The translations under genes were made by a program, and so were the position numbers. From Chelonoidis abingdonii (taxonomy: Eukaryota > Chordata > Testudines > Testudinidae), in the NCBI RefSeq assembly GCF_003597395.2, contig NC_133770.1, forward strand, positions 96,342,012-96,406,011: 64,000 nt of DNA. The letters run 5' to 3'. Below are positions 11,901-22,153 of this stretch, in pieces; the stretch's first letter is position 1, and each line of letters opens with the position of its first letter. Under the pieces are notes generated by a model that did not search any database, was not told the origin of the DNA, and worked only from the letters and a program-made list of their open reading frames with translations.

Positions 11901-14616
11901 TGCATCAAAATGCAACAACTTAAAACAAATGTATTTACAGTTTGTAAGATTAATGTCACAACTGTCTTGCTAATAGCAAACTGAATTTGAGTTAAACAAT
12001 TATTTAACAACAAAGATTTAAGCATGTACCCATTTTTGTTTTAATTTGATATTAAATATAATAAGATTTTAAACTGCCTGTTGTGTGATATCCATAGTTT
12101 AAAATAAATGAATTAAAATAATATCCCTCCCAGAAACAGTCACTGTAAACTTGCAGTAAACCATAATATTACATATTAAATTAATAGCTCGCTTTGCATT
12201 CACTGTTAATCATACGGACTTGTTATTGAAAGAAAAACTAAATTATAAATAAATATTTTGAGTTCCTCTGATCAGAAATCCTTTTTGTGGCTGGGCACTT
12301 GTATTGTCAAAATGCCATACAATTATAATAATACCCATAGGCCAGATCTCAGCTGGTGTAAGTTGTCACAACTCCATGGACTTCAATAGAGCTATGAAAA
12401 TTTACATAAATTAAGGATCTGGCAATTGGACTCTAATGGTTAATATGCAAAATATAGTAAATATTCTATGACTTAATTTGTGACTAAATAAAACAAAAAA
12501 GTTGCTTTTCAACCTTTTCATGTCTCTCCAATTTCATTGTTTTCACATGAACTCATTTCATCCAGTGAGAATAGCACAGTAGTGCTTACTTGATCAATCA
12601 AGATTCCAAATTATTCCAACTGAAATAGCAAAATAAAAATTGCAATTCATAGGCTCTCCAGCTATTTTGTTACTTGCCACTAAAATGAGTTGCATTAAAC
12701 AATGTCAGGAAAATTTAGAAACGGCTCACACGGCCCACTCCATTTTTGCTCAACAATCTGTCCCACTACGTTTTGTTAGACCGGTCTGTATTCTAAAAAC
12801 ACTACAACAATTTAGCGATTTTAATTATCACGTAAGCTCCAAATATTTGTTTCTTGTTGTTTTTCGGGAGCTTCTTTATGATTCATTTATTGATTTAATC
12901 TTAAAACCTAGATGCGGTTTGCCATGGATTACAAATTGAGGAGCTATAATAATTTGATAATATCAAAAGAACCAGGGGAAGGGAACCGGAAGATAGTGCG
13001 ATTCTAGGGAAATTTTGCCAAGAATTGAAATGAAATTATTTCACTGGCTGACTTACTGTAGCTGTAGTTTTTGGTCAGGTATGTTGTTAGGGTAGGGTTT
13101 ATCTTCCGGCACTTGCATCGAGCTTCCAAAAAAAAATCATAAGGAAAAATTACAAAATTAATGTCAATTACGGAATTATTTTCAAGAGAAATAAAGGGGG
13201 ACCCTTACGAAGACGCACCTTGGTTTAGATTCTTGCAGTTAGACTCTTGAGGTTTTTCTTGGACCATTACGTCTTGAGTGAAATCCGTCCACTTCACATC
13301 TATTTAAAAACATACACACTAAGATTTGCACAGAATTTGGTTTCTGCTACCGAAAAGAAATGAACACAAGATAAACGAAAAAAATCATCTCCGATATTTT
13401 CGGAATCACTTCACTAGCACACACATCTTGGGGAACATTTAAAATAGTTAATCTGTCCTAAAAAAATTGATTCACTATATTTTCGAAAATATGTCTGTAT
13501 CAGGTTTTATTCTTTTTTAAAAAACAGCACTGTATATTGTTTTAACGAAGGGAATAAAATCTTGCAATATATCATTGTATGACTGCTAGTTCGCTTCATG
13601 GACAAAAGCCTAGTGTGTAGTTTTGTGTATTGCACTGCCAATTTGACTTTAAATTTGAAAGGCGTACTTAAACATCACTATTCAATGTTCACTTATGCCT
13701 AATTCTGAATAATCTCTCGTTTTGACTAGCAACACCAGTGAGATTTGGAGAGGCTATTGGAGTCCTTCTGCCCAGATTAGCTTTTCAGTGTTCTCAGAAA
13801 AGCTGCCTTCCCATAGGAAATTCAATCTCTTCTTGTTTGGGTTGGTTTTTTGTTGTTGAGAAGTCTTTTTTTCTTTTTTTTTAAAGACAAATATTTAAAC
13901 TGCCCGAGAGACTAGTTGCAGTCCTCGCCAAAACCTGTCCCTCTATGTTATATTTGAGAGAGAGATTGCCCTACACAGTGCTGGAGCTTCCAGAGTTCTG
14001 TGCTTTTGGGACCCGCTTAACTAAAGCTTTCTGCTTTCCAGAGACTTGGTGAAGAAGGGCACAAATCTGAATTCAAAATTGCCATCTTATAATCAAGGTT
14101 CTCTACCCCATGAGCCCTGTCTTAGTGTACCACCACTCCCCCCACACACAAACACGCCCCTGGTCCCTCCTCACCTTCAGGGACATCGGTGACTATGGCT
14201 TCAGGAGATATGCAGACCCCTCTGTCGTACACAGGCAGGTCATCGCAAGCCAGGCTTTCGGGCCAGCTGTGGTTATACCTCTTCATGATGGGCTCGCATC
14301 CATCCCGGGCTCTTTGGCACACCGATTTGCAGGGCTTGATGGGGTCGTGGAGAAACTCCAGGGTGCAGATGGGGGCATACATGGCGCACAGAAAGAAGGT
14401 GAGCACCTGGCTACAGCTGATGTCCACCAGCTCCTGGTACTGCTCGATGGCCAGGATGGCATTCTCCTGGGTACTGTGGTGCAGGTGATTGGGCATCCTG
14501 GTGATGTTCCAGGGCATGGTCTTGCACATGGGGATGCGCACAGCCTCGCAGGGAGCACCATGCACCCCCATGCTGACCCTAAGCCACAGGAAGAATGCTG
14601 CCAAGGTTGCTAGCAT
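2715..14616 (-). CDS. SFRP4: SFRP4, secreted frizzled-related protein 4 (complete, six exons)
   Basis: This is a secreted Wnt modulator: the frizzled-like cysteine-rich domain binds Wnt ligands outside the cell and the C-terminal part is a netrin-like (NTR) domain. Joining 14616-14175, 13299-13219, 13122-13057, 8524-8326, 5356-5293 and 2900-2715 gives an open frame of 345 codons plus TGA; human SFRP4 has 346 residues. Residues 1-20 form a signal peptide. The frizzled domain has its ten cysteines at 23, 31, 68, 77, 84, 96, 100, 107, 124 and 135, with N-glycosylation sites at N37 and N115. The NTR domain spans roughly 175-285, and a Lys-rich basic tail follows. All five introns have GT/AG ends and compatible phases (1, 1, 1, 2, 0). 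The identity is recalled from family knowledge, not from a search, but the match in exon 1 is nearly residue for residue. Confidence 0.97.
3337..3382. repeat. TA/CA microsatellite
   Basis: Interrupted (TA)n followed by (CA)6. Confidence 0.85.
4376..4462 (+). repeat. CR1 LINE 3' end fragment
   Basis: It contains 'GACTGGACTCAATGACCTCT' and 'GGTCCCTTCCAGTCCTAGAA', followed by TCTATGA: the typical 3' terminus of CR1 retrotransposons, which end in short ATTCTATG-like repeats. Only the 3' tail is present, the usual result of 5' truncation. Confidence 0.8.
5293..5356 (-). CDS. SFRP4: SFRP4 coding exon 5
   Basis: A 64-nt exon encoding residues 264-284. Residue 263 is split by the intron (AG|G, Arg). 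It reads [20 protein letters not shown] and corresponds to human [20 protein letters not shown]. It is flanked by TTTTAG and GTAAGA. Confidence 0.95.
5809..5828. repeat. (CT)10 microsatellite
   Basis: Ten uninterrupted CT dinucleotides inside SFRP4 intron 4. Confidence 0.95.
7616..7685. repeat. Fold-back MITE-like repeat
   Basis: The unit opens GGGTGAAATCCTAGTCCCAT and closes with a reverse-complement-like GGATTTTACC, around a CATTGAAATCAATAG core. It belongs to the same short inverted-repeat family seen at 20341-20410. Confidence 0.55.
8326..8524 (-). CDS. SFRP4: SFRP4 coding exon 4 (NTR domain core)
   Basis: A 199-nt exon encoding residues 197-263. It reads [20 protein letters not shown], then VDVKEI, an [10 protein letters not shown] stretch, [20 protein letters not shown] and EWHSR. 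These are the conserved cysteines and core of the SFRP4 netrin-like domain. The acceptor is TTGCAG and the donor GTAAG. Confidence 0.96.
9312..9425. repeat. Fold-back MITE-like repeat
   Basis: The left end GGTGACATTTTCAAAAGCAT and the right end ATGCTTTTGAAAATGTCGAC are near-perfect inverted repeats about 110 bp apart, with internal 'CCCATTTTCAAAAG'. This looks like an old non-autonomous DNA transposon; its superfamily is not resolved. Confidence 0.7.
9706..11339. mobile_element. hAT DNA transposon (non-autonomous) with G-rich core
   Basis: The element starts CAGGGCCGGCCC and its other end, read in reverse complement, starts CAGGCGCAGCTCTAGGCACC, consistent with hAT termini (CAGGG...). Near-identical 8-bp flanks TTCACAGA (9698-9705) and TTCACAGC (11340-11347) form the target-site duplication expected of hAT. 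The left interior is C-rich (9740-9910) and the right interior G-rich with degenerate units of about 50-60 bp (10400-11000). No transposase is recognisable, so it is a non-autonomous copy. It lies in SFRP4 intron 3. Confidence 0.8.
10400..11000. repeat. Degenerate G-rich minisatellite
   Basis: Irregular tandem units built around GGGGTCCTGGGGGG, GGGGGCAGT and CAGGGGACAGG. Many runs of three or more G lie close together on the plus strand. It forms the core of the hAT element at 9706-11339. Confidence 0.8.
12341..12423. repeat. Fold-back MITE-like repeat ('GCCAGATCTCAGCTGGTGTA' type)
   Basis: It begins GCCAGATCTCAGCTGGTGTA and ends GGATCTGGC with a CATGGACTTCAATAG centre, so it can fold on itself. 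Relatives lie at 30566-30650 and 45971-46056. Confidence 0.65.
13057..13122 (-). CDS. SFRP4: SFRP4 coding exon 3 (start of NTR domain)
   Basis: A 66-nt exon encoding residues 175-196. It carries the CKC motif (RCKCRK) and [14 protein letters not shown], the start of the netrin-like domain and equivalent to human RCKCKK...TLATYLSKNYSY. It has an AG acceptor before 13122 and a GTAAGT donor. Confidence 0.94.
13219..13299 (-). CDS. SFRP4: SFRP4 coding exon 2 (linker)
   Basis: An 81-nt exon encoding residues 148-174, the linker between the frizzled and NTR domains. It begins DVKWTDF and contains VMVQEKP, matching the DVKW...MVQERP segment of human SFRP4. It is flanked by an AG acceptor at 13301-13300 and a GTGCGT donor. 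It is too short to stand out as an open frame. Confidence 0.93.
14175..14616 (-). CDS. SFRP4: SFRP4 coding exon 1 (signal peptide and frizzled domain)
   Basis: This exon encodes residues 1-147 and the first base of codon 148. The start ATG lies at 14616-14614 and is followed by a hydrophobic leader, then [11 protein letters not shown], the opening of the SFRP4 frizzled domain. The conserved string [20 protein letters not shown] lies at about 84-103. The exon ends in GAAG followed by the donor GTGAGG; the open frame beyond 14175 is intronic read-through. Confidence 0.97.
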
Positions 14617-14984
14617 TTTCCCAGCCTTTAGCGGCGGGACTAACGTTTGGCGCTCCGGAGATTATCTGCTTCCTCTCACGAAGTCTTGGATAATCACTCT
14701 CACAGGCTGATCTTGTCGCTGATTCAGCTTTCAGTGGAAAGAGCTAAAGAGATGCTGGTCTATCCCCGTTCCCTATCACCTTGGCACATAAAGACCACTG
14801 GCAAAGATGAACTTCTAGATTTCCTTGTGTCTCCGTGCTAAAAAGACACAGAGCTTCTCCCTTGTTCCAAAATTCAAGCTATCTGAGACCTACAGACAGC
14901 CATGGAAATTGTAGGGCCATATTTATACCAGTGCCACAAGTGACGTGGGGGTTGATCTTTCTTCTTGGCAGCATCATTCACTTG

Positions 14985-14998
14985 GTGTGTGTGTGTGT
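14985..14998. repeat. (GT)7 microsatellite
   Basis: Seven GT units in the SFRP4-EPDR1 intergenic region. Confidence 0.9.
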
Positions 14999-15794
14999 TT
15001 TTCTTTTCAGACAGGGTGACATCACCTCCACTCGGTTTAATCCCAGGGCGACATCACTAAATTTCTCATTGAGTCTCAAGATAAATTTCAACAAGCCATT
15101 CAGTGTTGATCTGTGCAATAAATTCTTTCAAGATGACAGAGAGAAAAAAGCGCTTCCCTCGTCTATCTCGGGTCTGCAAATTCAGTCGCAGAATTAAGAG
15201 AGAGGGAGGGGAAGTTAAATAGGAGCAAGGACGATACTTTTTAAAGCAGCACTGAACTTTCTGCCCTTTTCCTACAATTTCAAAGTGACAAAGCACAGAA
15301 ACTTTTGCCGCTTTTTAAAAAATACTGCTATTATTTCTGTCGCCTGTAGGTGATTACGCAGTGCCTGCAACGGCTCCAGCGGTAGATATGGCATGTGAAA
15401 CTTAGACTTCACAAAACAAACAAACATGAAATATACTGGTCAATTACTTTTTCTGGAAACGAACTTGGCTGGAACAGCAGCGGATCCGAGCCTGGAGTGA
15501 ACCTCAGTGCACAGCTCCAACAGTCGTGTTGCACCTGCTGTTGCTGCTATGAGAAAGTCCATTAGCTACCCACTTCGCCCTAGAAAAATCTTCACGTACC
15601 CCCTGCCTCATACATCGGATCAGCAAAGGAATCGGTGGGAGGGAAAGATACCATATTATTTAATTTTTTTTTCAAAAGCACTTTGTGTCACAAACCAGCA
15701 GCGGACAGTGTTTTAGAAAACAGTGCAGACCGTTCACATTCGAGTTGTTCTGTCCCTTTCATTAATCTGAACCCAGAGGTTTTCATTTGACTAA

Positions 15795-15975
15795 ATTATA
15801 CGGTTACATCGGTGTAAGTGGAGTAACCCCATAGCGTTCACTGGAATTGCTCCGGATTTACAGCTATTTAAAATAGTTGAATTCTGCCCTCAGTTCAACT
15901 GTGCAACTCCGATGAGAGCAATGACATATTGCAGTCACTGGCATAGTGGGGATGTAACTGAGGGCAGACTGTGGT
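15795..15975. repeat. Degenerate fold-back repeat in the intergenic region
   Basis: It contains ACATCGGTGTAAGTGGAGTA, then GGAATTGCTCCGGATTTACA and GGGATGTAACTGAGGGCAGA. These are recognisable pieces of the dispersed 'GTGTAAAT...GGAGTAACTCC' inverted-repeat family. Confidence 0.5.
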
Positions 15976-17079
15976 CCTCTTAGGGTAGCAATTTCCCATC
16001 CCCTCTCATTAAGATTAGTTTGCAGGGTGCATTTTCAGTTGATGTGCTCTCCTGGTTGTAGTAGCAGCAACGCCCTGACCTCTAGTTCCCTGTGTGTGCT
16101 TTAGTAACCCATTAGTCTCCCTCCCTCTTTTCTAGGAAACTGCTCAGGAGACAGCAAACCTAGGTCAAGGGATCTCCAAGGCAAATTGGGGAAGAACGGA
16201 TATGTTTGGGGGAAAGGGGATGATCGTATTAGTCACTGGAGAGCAGGTGCCAGAGAAAGTGAAATATTTTCCGCCAAAAGCAACATTTTAGAGAGGGCTC
16301 TCTAACAGATCATTCTTTAACTCCCTCCCTCTATGAGCCTCAAACACACAACAAATCGACACGAATATATGGCGATATGATAAAATTGGTCTGCAGGCAG
16401 TAGCTCTGCTTTGAGACTAGTAGGCATTTGGGGCGGCAGGCAACATTGTCCGCTCAAATGTGTGCTTTCACTGCCTTATAGGAACCCTTGAACACAGACA
16501 CGCACAAAACACAGTGGAAAATGTGATCAGATCTGCTCACAGTCAAATTCCACATCACAGATGCTCTTGTCAAAGACAAACCAAAAATATACGGCCCAAG
16601 TGGAAAGCAAGCAATCGACTACCCAAACAAGTGGCCATTTTGCTCCTTGCTGAAAAGTGTCTACTTTCCTATCCTGGTTTATATATGGAGCACGAGCATG
16701 AATGTATTTTAAAGCACATATTGCCCGCTCTTTTTTTTGCTGAATAAGAAATGTGACCATTATAAACTCAGCAATGACATTAACATATATATTGTTTGCT
16801 TCCCTTTTATCTTAATTAAGCCTTCAAGGAGAAAACTCTCAGGGCTGAAGATAAAGAGGTATATGAAACAGCTATCAATACAGGATTAATAGCCAGTATT
16901 TCTAGTTAGAGTATTACTTCAGGTGCAGCGCTACCAGCTGTGGCATTGGTATCATATGCTGCCACCCAACTATGCAACCAGCATCAGAGGATGGCTCCCC
17001 TCCTATAGCACTGGTATGAAATGATGTTCATCCCGCTACAGAATCGGGGCTATATCCCAATGCCTGTGGGAAGAAACGC

Positions 17080-18020
17080 TTTACGGGAAGCGGTGAAACG
17101 AACAGGGAGCGAACACGAGGGAGCTGGCGGAAGGAGGCGTGTGTCTCTTTGCCCATCGTGTGTGTTGTTTAAATAATTGGTGCCCGGCGGGCTGCAGGCG
17201 GCACTCTGCCTCCACAGTCCCTGCTGGCCGGAGAGGGAGAGAGATCAAACAGCCGCCGCCCTTGCTCAGCATTGCACCCGCTCCTCTCTCTTTCCCAGCT
17301 GCAGAATTTGCTGGGCCCTGGCTCCGCGCCTGCGGCTGCCGCAGTCAGCCGGACCCGCCTTCGCCTCCCCAGTCAGCGACGCAGAAGGGGCCGGGGAACG
17401 AGCGGCAGCAGCTCCAGCGCCTCAGCGGCCCCCGGCTTTCTCCCCTCCCTCCTTCATCCCACCAGCGCCTCCGGAGCGGGGCCCCAGGCTCGCGCTAACA
17501 GCGGCGACAGAGGATGGCGCGAGGCGGCGGTTGCTTGGGGCAACCCCGGCTGCTGCTGCTGCTGCTGCTGGGCGGCCTCCTGTGCCTGCATGGCGGGGCT
17601 CCGCTGGGCCGCGCTGGGCGGGGGCAGCCGCCCACCCCGTGCCAGGCGCCGCGGCAGTGGGAAGGGCGCACCGTGGTGTACGACCACAGCAGCGGCAGGA
17701 ACACCAGGGCGGCGGTGTCCTACGACGGCCCCAACCAGCGCCTCCGGCTCCTGGAGGAGAGAAAGGCGCTTATCCCCTGCAAGAAGTAGGTGCTGCTGGG
17801 GCGCCCGTGCGAGCTCCCGGGGGCGGCTTCGCGCGGCCCCTCCTTCGGGGGGAGGGGAGAGCAGCCTTGCAGCCAGTCACCTCTGGGGAAGGGGCGGCGT
17901 GGGGCTGGAACTCCCCATCCCTCCCTTTCGGCAGTCAGTGACCTGCTGCCTCTGCAAACCTGCCCTAAAGGCCTCGTTCTCCTCCCCCAGCCGGGCGGGG
18001 ATGGCGTTGGCGGGACAGGG
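17080..18020. promoter_or_regulatory. CpG island over EPDR1 promoter and first exon
   Basis: The base composition changes abruptly from AT-rich to strongly GC- and CpG-rich, centred on the EPDR1 start codon and extending into intron 1. Several long open frames on both strands here are by-products of the high GC content. The transcription start is not determined. Confidence 0.8.
17514..17785 (+). CDS. EPDR1: EPDR1 coding exon 1, ependymin-related protein 1
   Basis: EPDR1 is a secreted and lysosomal glycoprotein of the ependymin family with a lipid-binding fold. The exon encodes 90 residues plus two bases. It starts at ATG 17514, in GAGGATGG context, with a Leu-rich signal peptide coded by seven consecutive CTG codons (17550-17570). 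The mature part begins about residue 40 with TPCQAPRQWEGRTVVYDHSS, then GRNTRAAVSYDGPNQR and EERKALIPCKK, closely matching human EPDR1; Cys43 and Cys89 are family cysteines. The donor is GTAGGT at 17786. The two trailing bases AA join the first A of exon 2 to make Lys. The open frame's own stop at 17787-17789 lies in the intron and is not used. Confidence 0.96.
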
Positions 18021-18584
18021 AGGCCGTCTCTGGAGCAGGGGGATTGGTTTGGTAAAGCTTTCAGCTGCACCCAGGGCCTGAGTCAGAGCCCATTGAAGTC
18101 AATGGGAGTATTTCCACTGACGTCAGTGGTCATTGGAACACGCCCCACATGCCTACACAAATCTACTGGGGAGCACAACCCCAGAGAATCCCCCCTTCAA
18201 GGGCTCTAGCCCCACTCCCCTTCTTCCCCCCTCCACATACCCACCAGGTGGTATAAATGCCCAGAGAGAGATTCCATTCCATTCCATTCCTCTCACCAGC
18301 AGCACATTACTCAGTTTACAACCAGGGGATGCATATTTTTCTTCCTTTCCTAGTTTCCCCATAGTTTGTTCATCACTCTGCTGCTGCATGCTAATTATAT
18401 CATTTATGCATCCCAGGTCACAGTTTTACTATCCTGCCCAAAGCGTGCACAAAGAATGTCACAAGAAATCATTTACTACAGCCACAGGAATTTGGCAGAT
18501 TTTGTAGCTCACTTTACAGCCATTCCCAAAAATTGGACTCCCACAGGTTGGTGGACATCCTGGAGCAGATTCTGCCCTGAACAT

Positions 18585-18695
18585 TTTCATCAGATTCAGA
18601 TCATTTACCCCAGCGTAAATCAGAACTTAGTTTAAGTCAGTGAAATTTCTCTGACTTTACATTGGCCTAGTTGAGAGCAAGATTTGGCCTTCTGT
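18585..18695. repeat. Degenerate fold-back MITE-like repeat
   Basis: It has ATTTACCCCAGCGTAAATCA at the left and GACTTTACATTGGCC with GAGCAAGATTTGGCC at the right, the same dispersed family as 15795-15975. Confidence 0.5.
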
Positions 18696-19127
18696 TTTTA
18701 TGATGGGTATATTTATCAGTGGCAGCTTGTGAATCTTACTGGGTGATTTCATTTAATATGCTTTAGTAAGGAGCCTTAAGTGATATTTTAGCTACAGTAT
18801 CAACCTGTCAACATGATGTCTGCTATCACACCATTTTAAAAGCCATCTTTAGTGTATTGGGTGATGTTCAGCACTTGACTGGTGCATGACTTGCCTGGAT
18901 GGAATCCAGCTTGTACTGGTGGGCTCCATGGGTCCCTCAACTTCCACTATGGAGCTTGATTTGTCTTTCTCCACTATTTCTACTTCCTTAACTCTCTTCC
19001 CTCCCCATCAATTTTTGGGAGGACTCTCTTTTTCTCCCCTTTCACCTGAGTTAGGTTCTGTTATTTAGGTTTTTTTCTCTTTCACTTGGGCTACATTTCG
19101 TTCCTCTCAGGTTTTCTGTTTCCCTGC

Positions 19128-20225
19128 CTATGGTCTCCTAACACCACCTTCTTTTCCTAATGGGAACAGGTTCCAATTGGTGCCCAACACAACAGGGTAG
19201 GGTAGTCTGTCCACTCCCCGAACTTGCTTCCAATTAATCATCCTCCCGACTTCCAGGGTTACCTCTGCCACAGGGCAGAACTTTTTCATGTGTTTCCGAT
19301 ACCTGCACTGGAAACATGTCATATCGAACCCCAGTCCTTTATAGAGTTGACCCTCTTTTCTTGATAGGTCCACCTCCTCAAACTTCTCCATCAGTTTTAT
19401 AGCTGCATTAAAAGAGATCAGTTGAAGCCATCTAACCCATTTACATTTATTCTTAGGGAGGCCTTGAAGGAACTGTGCCAACACCAGAGCATCCATTGTC
19501 CCTGGCCAGCTCATCATTCAGGGCCATAAAGGCTACTTGAGCTCTAGATAAATTCATGGAAGTTAAGTCCATTAATGGCTTTTAGCCAGGATGGGTAAGG
19601 AATGGTGTCCCTAGCTTCTGTTTGTCAGAGGGTGGAGATGGATGGCAAGAGAGAAATCACTTGATCATTACCTGTTAGGTTCACTCCCTCTGGGACACCT
19701 GGCATAGGTTACTGTTGGTAGACAGGGTACTGGGCTGGATGGACCTTTGGTCTGACCCAGTATGGCCATTCTTATGTTCTTATGTACCCAGTCAAATAAG
19801 GGGCTAGCTGGACAGCCCAGGTTTCCCTGTACCAGCCTGCACACATGGCCACCCTCTGGAAGGGGCCCAGGAATGCATCGGGGTTGTCCGCAGGGCCCAT
19901 GTTACAGAACCCCAGGGCCAGTGCCTAGTTGCTGTTCACCACTGCAGAACTCACCACCTGCAGTAAAAGCAGCTTCTGCTTTTTGGCTTTTTCTCTTATA
20001 AAATCCTGCAGGCTTATCTGTTGCTCAGCATGTAAGGCTTGCCTCTCCAGATGGTGGAATTGCTGGAAGCTTTGCAGCATCTTCTGCCTCTCTGCCTGTT
20101 GTTTTACCAGTCATTGCAGGGTCTCCTCCACTGTCCAGGCCACTGAACCCTCACACCAGCTAATATCCTGGACAAGTGTGCTGGTTCAGCTGCTGTTGCC
20201 CAGTACTTTGTCACATCCTTCATCC
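19128..20225 (-). pseudogene. Ty3/gypsy-type gag-protease relic
   Basis: On the minus strand, reading down from 20225, broken frames encode a Gln/Leu-rich helical segment, then DNPDAFLGPFQRVAMCAGWY, which resembles the SCAN-like gag of the element at 46.7-49.7 kb. Lower down, 19517-19128 encodes 129 residues containing a zinc knuckle, CFQCRYRKHMKKFC (C-x2-C-x4-H-x4-C), followed by LPYPVVLGTNW, the protease-region motif of gypsy elements. A CR1 fragment interrupts the relic at about 19545-19788. No LTRs were recognised. The element is dead; the assignment is by motif only. Confidence 0.65.
19545..19788 (+). repeat. CR1-clade LINE 3' end
   Basis: It runs from AATTCATGGAAGTTAAGTCC through ATGGCTTTTAGCCAGGATGG to GGACCTTTGGTCTGACCCAG and finishes with the tail repeat TCTTATGTTCTTATGT. 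It is inserted in the Ty3-like relic. Related sequence on the opposite strand lies at 31915-33640 and at 46215-46704. Confidence 0.8.
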
Positions 20226-20239
20226 AAGTATCTCAAATA

Positions 20240-20340
20240 CATATTCTCACTGCACCTCATTTTACAGATAAGGTAAAATGAATCACAGAGGTTAAGTGAC
20301 TTGTAGATCACACAGAACCAATGGCAGAGCTAGAAATATG
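20240..20340 (+). repeat. MIR-like SINE fragment
   Basis: It contains TCATTTTACAGATAAGG and GAGGTTAAGTGACTTG, then ATCACACAG and GGCAGAGCTAGAA: the core and 3' section of MIR-type SINEs. Confidence 0.65.
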
Positions 20341-20410
20341 GGTGAAATCCTGCCTTCATTGAAGTCAATAGCAAAACTCCCATTGACTTCACTGGGGTCA
20401 GGATTTTCCC
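20341..20410. repeat. Fold-back MITE-like repeat
   Basis: GGTGAAATCCTGCC at the left pairs with GGTCAGGATTTTCCC at the right, around CATTGAAGTCAATAGC and CCCATTGACTTCACTGG. It abuts the MIR-like piece. Confidence 0.65.
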
Positions 20411-20413
20411 TCA

Positions 20414-21171
20414 GGAGATCTGATCCCCATCCTGTGGCCACCCAAACTTCAGATCAATCAATTCAAAATTATTGACATTTACAAACTGTACTGTTTGCTT
20501 GCATGAATTGACAGATACTTTAACTATTAACGCAGTTCTTAGTGCACTAAAATTTAACATAAATAATACTTTTGCTATCTTATAGTTAATTTCCATTCTT
20601 TCCAGCACCATATAATCATTTTTAAAATCTTTCTAAACTGCATGCTCCTGAATTCTTTTTCTGTGTCAGAATGGTTGTCACAACATTTTTATTCTGTATC
20701 CTGTTTTAAATCTAAATTTTCTTCCCCCTTTCTAAATTGTTGGTTTTTCTTTTAGTGATATTTTGAAAAGGAACAGTTTTAACAGTGTTAAATATGATAG
20801 GTCAAACATGAAAGGTGGTAATTCATTCCTGGGATCTGTTCCTTGTAATACATGTCTTAAATTGATCTCAGGAGGCCTATGAGGTACAAGTTTCTTCATA
20901 TATCAGTTCTAGGTTGATTTTCAAAACAGAAACAAGTATAGAACTGCATTAGAAAAGCTGATGTTGTATTGTGTTCTGATATGCAAACTACAACACATAT
21001 TCCCATGTTTGCATAAACATATTTCTGTATTATTTGACTATTCTGTTTTTTAATTTTTTTGGAATATTTTGAATATTTTATATGTTTGGACTGGATTCAA
21101 CTATGTCTAGGCTGACAGAGCTGGGCACAGGGCAGGCAGGTGCAGTCGAAGCCTCCCTACATTAGTGCTAC
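20414..21171. other. Intron sequence, no recognised feature
   Basis: AT-rich intron sequence between the fold-back repeat and the CCATTC-flanked element; nothing recognised. Confidence 0.6.
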
Positions 21172-21177
21172 CCATTC

Positions 21178-22041
21178 TATTCCTGGGGGCATTCTGCACC
21201 AAAAAATAAAAAATTCTTCACCAACAAATAAAACATTCTGCACACAATAATTTAAAATTCTGTAAATTCTGTTTATCAAAATAACACAACATAATCACGC
21301 CAGTTTCAATTATTTGGGTAATTTATTTCAAAATACCTATCAGCAAGTATGTCTGTAACAATGCAGACACACACACAAATTCCCCCAGGAGTAGAGAGTT
21401 GAAACGCCTGTGAAAACCCAGTTCCTGTTTCTCTGCCCCCTTCCAACCTCCCAAGCCCAGTTGGGGGGCCAGATACCCACAACCCCTCCTTCCCAGGGCC
21501 CAGCCATTCCTCCCCAGCCAATACACCTGAACCCTCTCCCTCCAAGAACCCAGCCACGGGGACCTGCCGGCCCAGATACCCACATCCCCTCTCCCCCAGA
21601 GCCCAGCCACAGGGCACTGCAGCCAATTTCTGTGGGGGAAAAGAAATTCTGCATTTACATTAATTTCTGCAAAATTTTGCATTCAGAAGTCCCCCAGGAG
21701 TATACACTATGATTTGCCTTAGGGGACAAGAGCCTTCCCTACTCCTACCTCCTCAGAAACACTCTGAAGCCCTGCCCCTCCATGCCAAGTGAGCCGCAAT
21801 GAGTGAGAGGGACAGCATCACTCTATCTCACACGCACAACCACCTGTCTCCCCCTGGCAGTGATTTACATTTCTACCAGCTGCTCCAGGTGCCCAGATTG
21901 ACCAGCCTGCACTGCCTGTTACCACTCTTGTGGCTTCCCTTTGCTACCCCATCAGAAGTAATTTTTCTGCGGGGAAGCAAAGAAATCTGTGGGGACATAA
22001 ATTCTGTGCACGTGCAGTGACATAGCATTCCCCAAGGAGTA
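21178..22041. mobile_element. DNA transposon-like element with 6-bp target duplication
   Basis: The left end TATTCCTGGGGGCATTCTGC and the reverse complement of the right end, TACTCCTTGGGGAATGCTAT, are imperfect terminal inverted repeats. CCATTC flanks both sides (21172-21177 and 22042-22047). A further end-like sequence, CCCCCAGGAGTATAC, lies inside at about 21692-21706, so the element may be composite. The interior has no credible transposase; its open frames come from Pro/Gly-rich simple sequence. Superfamily unresolved. Confidence 0.6.
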
Positions 22042-22153
22042 CCATTCATTTATTGCAGACAATCCTCTGACCTTCACTATCTCTGGTGGGCAGATTTCCT
22101 GTCATACAAAATTGTAGGGAGGTTTTATCACATGTGCAAATAGTGTCCACTAA

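Larger units (their letters stand above)
8525..13056 (-). other. SFRP4 intron 3
   Basis: Non-coding intron of about 4.5 kb. It contains a fold-back repeat at 9312-9425, the hAT element at 9706-11339 and a fold-back MITE-like repeat at 12341-12423. The open frames inside 9.6-11.3 kb arise from its G- or C-rich repeats and are not genes. Confidence 0.7.
14617..17513. promoter_or_regulatory. Head-to-head intergenic region of SFRP4 and EPDR1
   Basis: About 2.9 kb separate the two start codons, which face away from each other, so this stretch must hold both promoters and both 5' UTRs. The EPDR1 side (17080-17513) is GC- and CpG-rich. The SFRP4 side (14617-14720) is only moderately GC-rich. I see no convincing TATA box at either end. 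A (GT)7 run lies at 14985-14998 and a degenerate fold-back repeat at about 15795-15975. The spacing and orientation match the human locus from memory. Confidence 0.75.

Noticed and set aside
14110..14613. 167-codon plus-strand open frame opposite SFRP4 exon 1
   Set aside because: It is the antisense shadow of a clearly conserved exon and has no recognisable domain.
17177..18081. 254- and 269-codon plus-strand open frames in the CpG island
   Set aside because: They result from GC-rich sequence around EPDR1 exon 1; the true frame starts at 17514 and is confirmed by exon 2.
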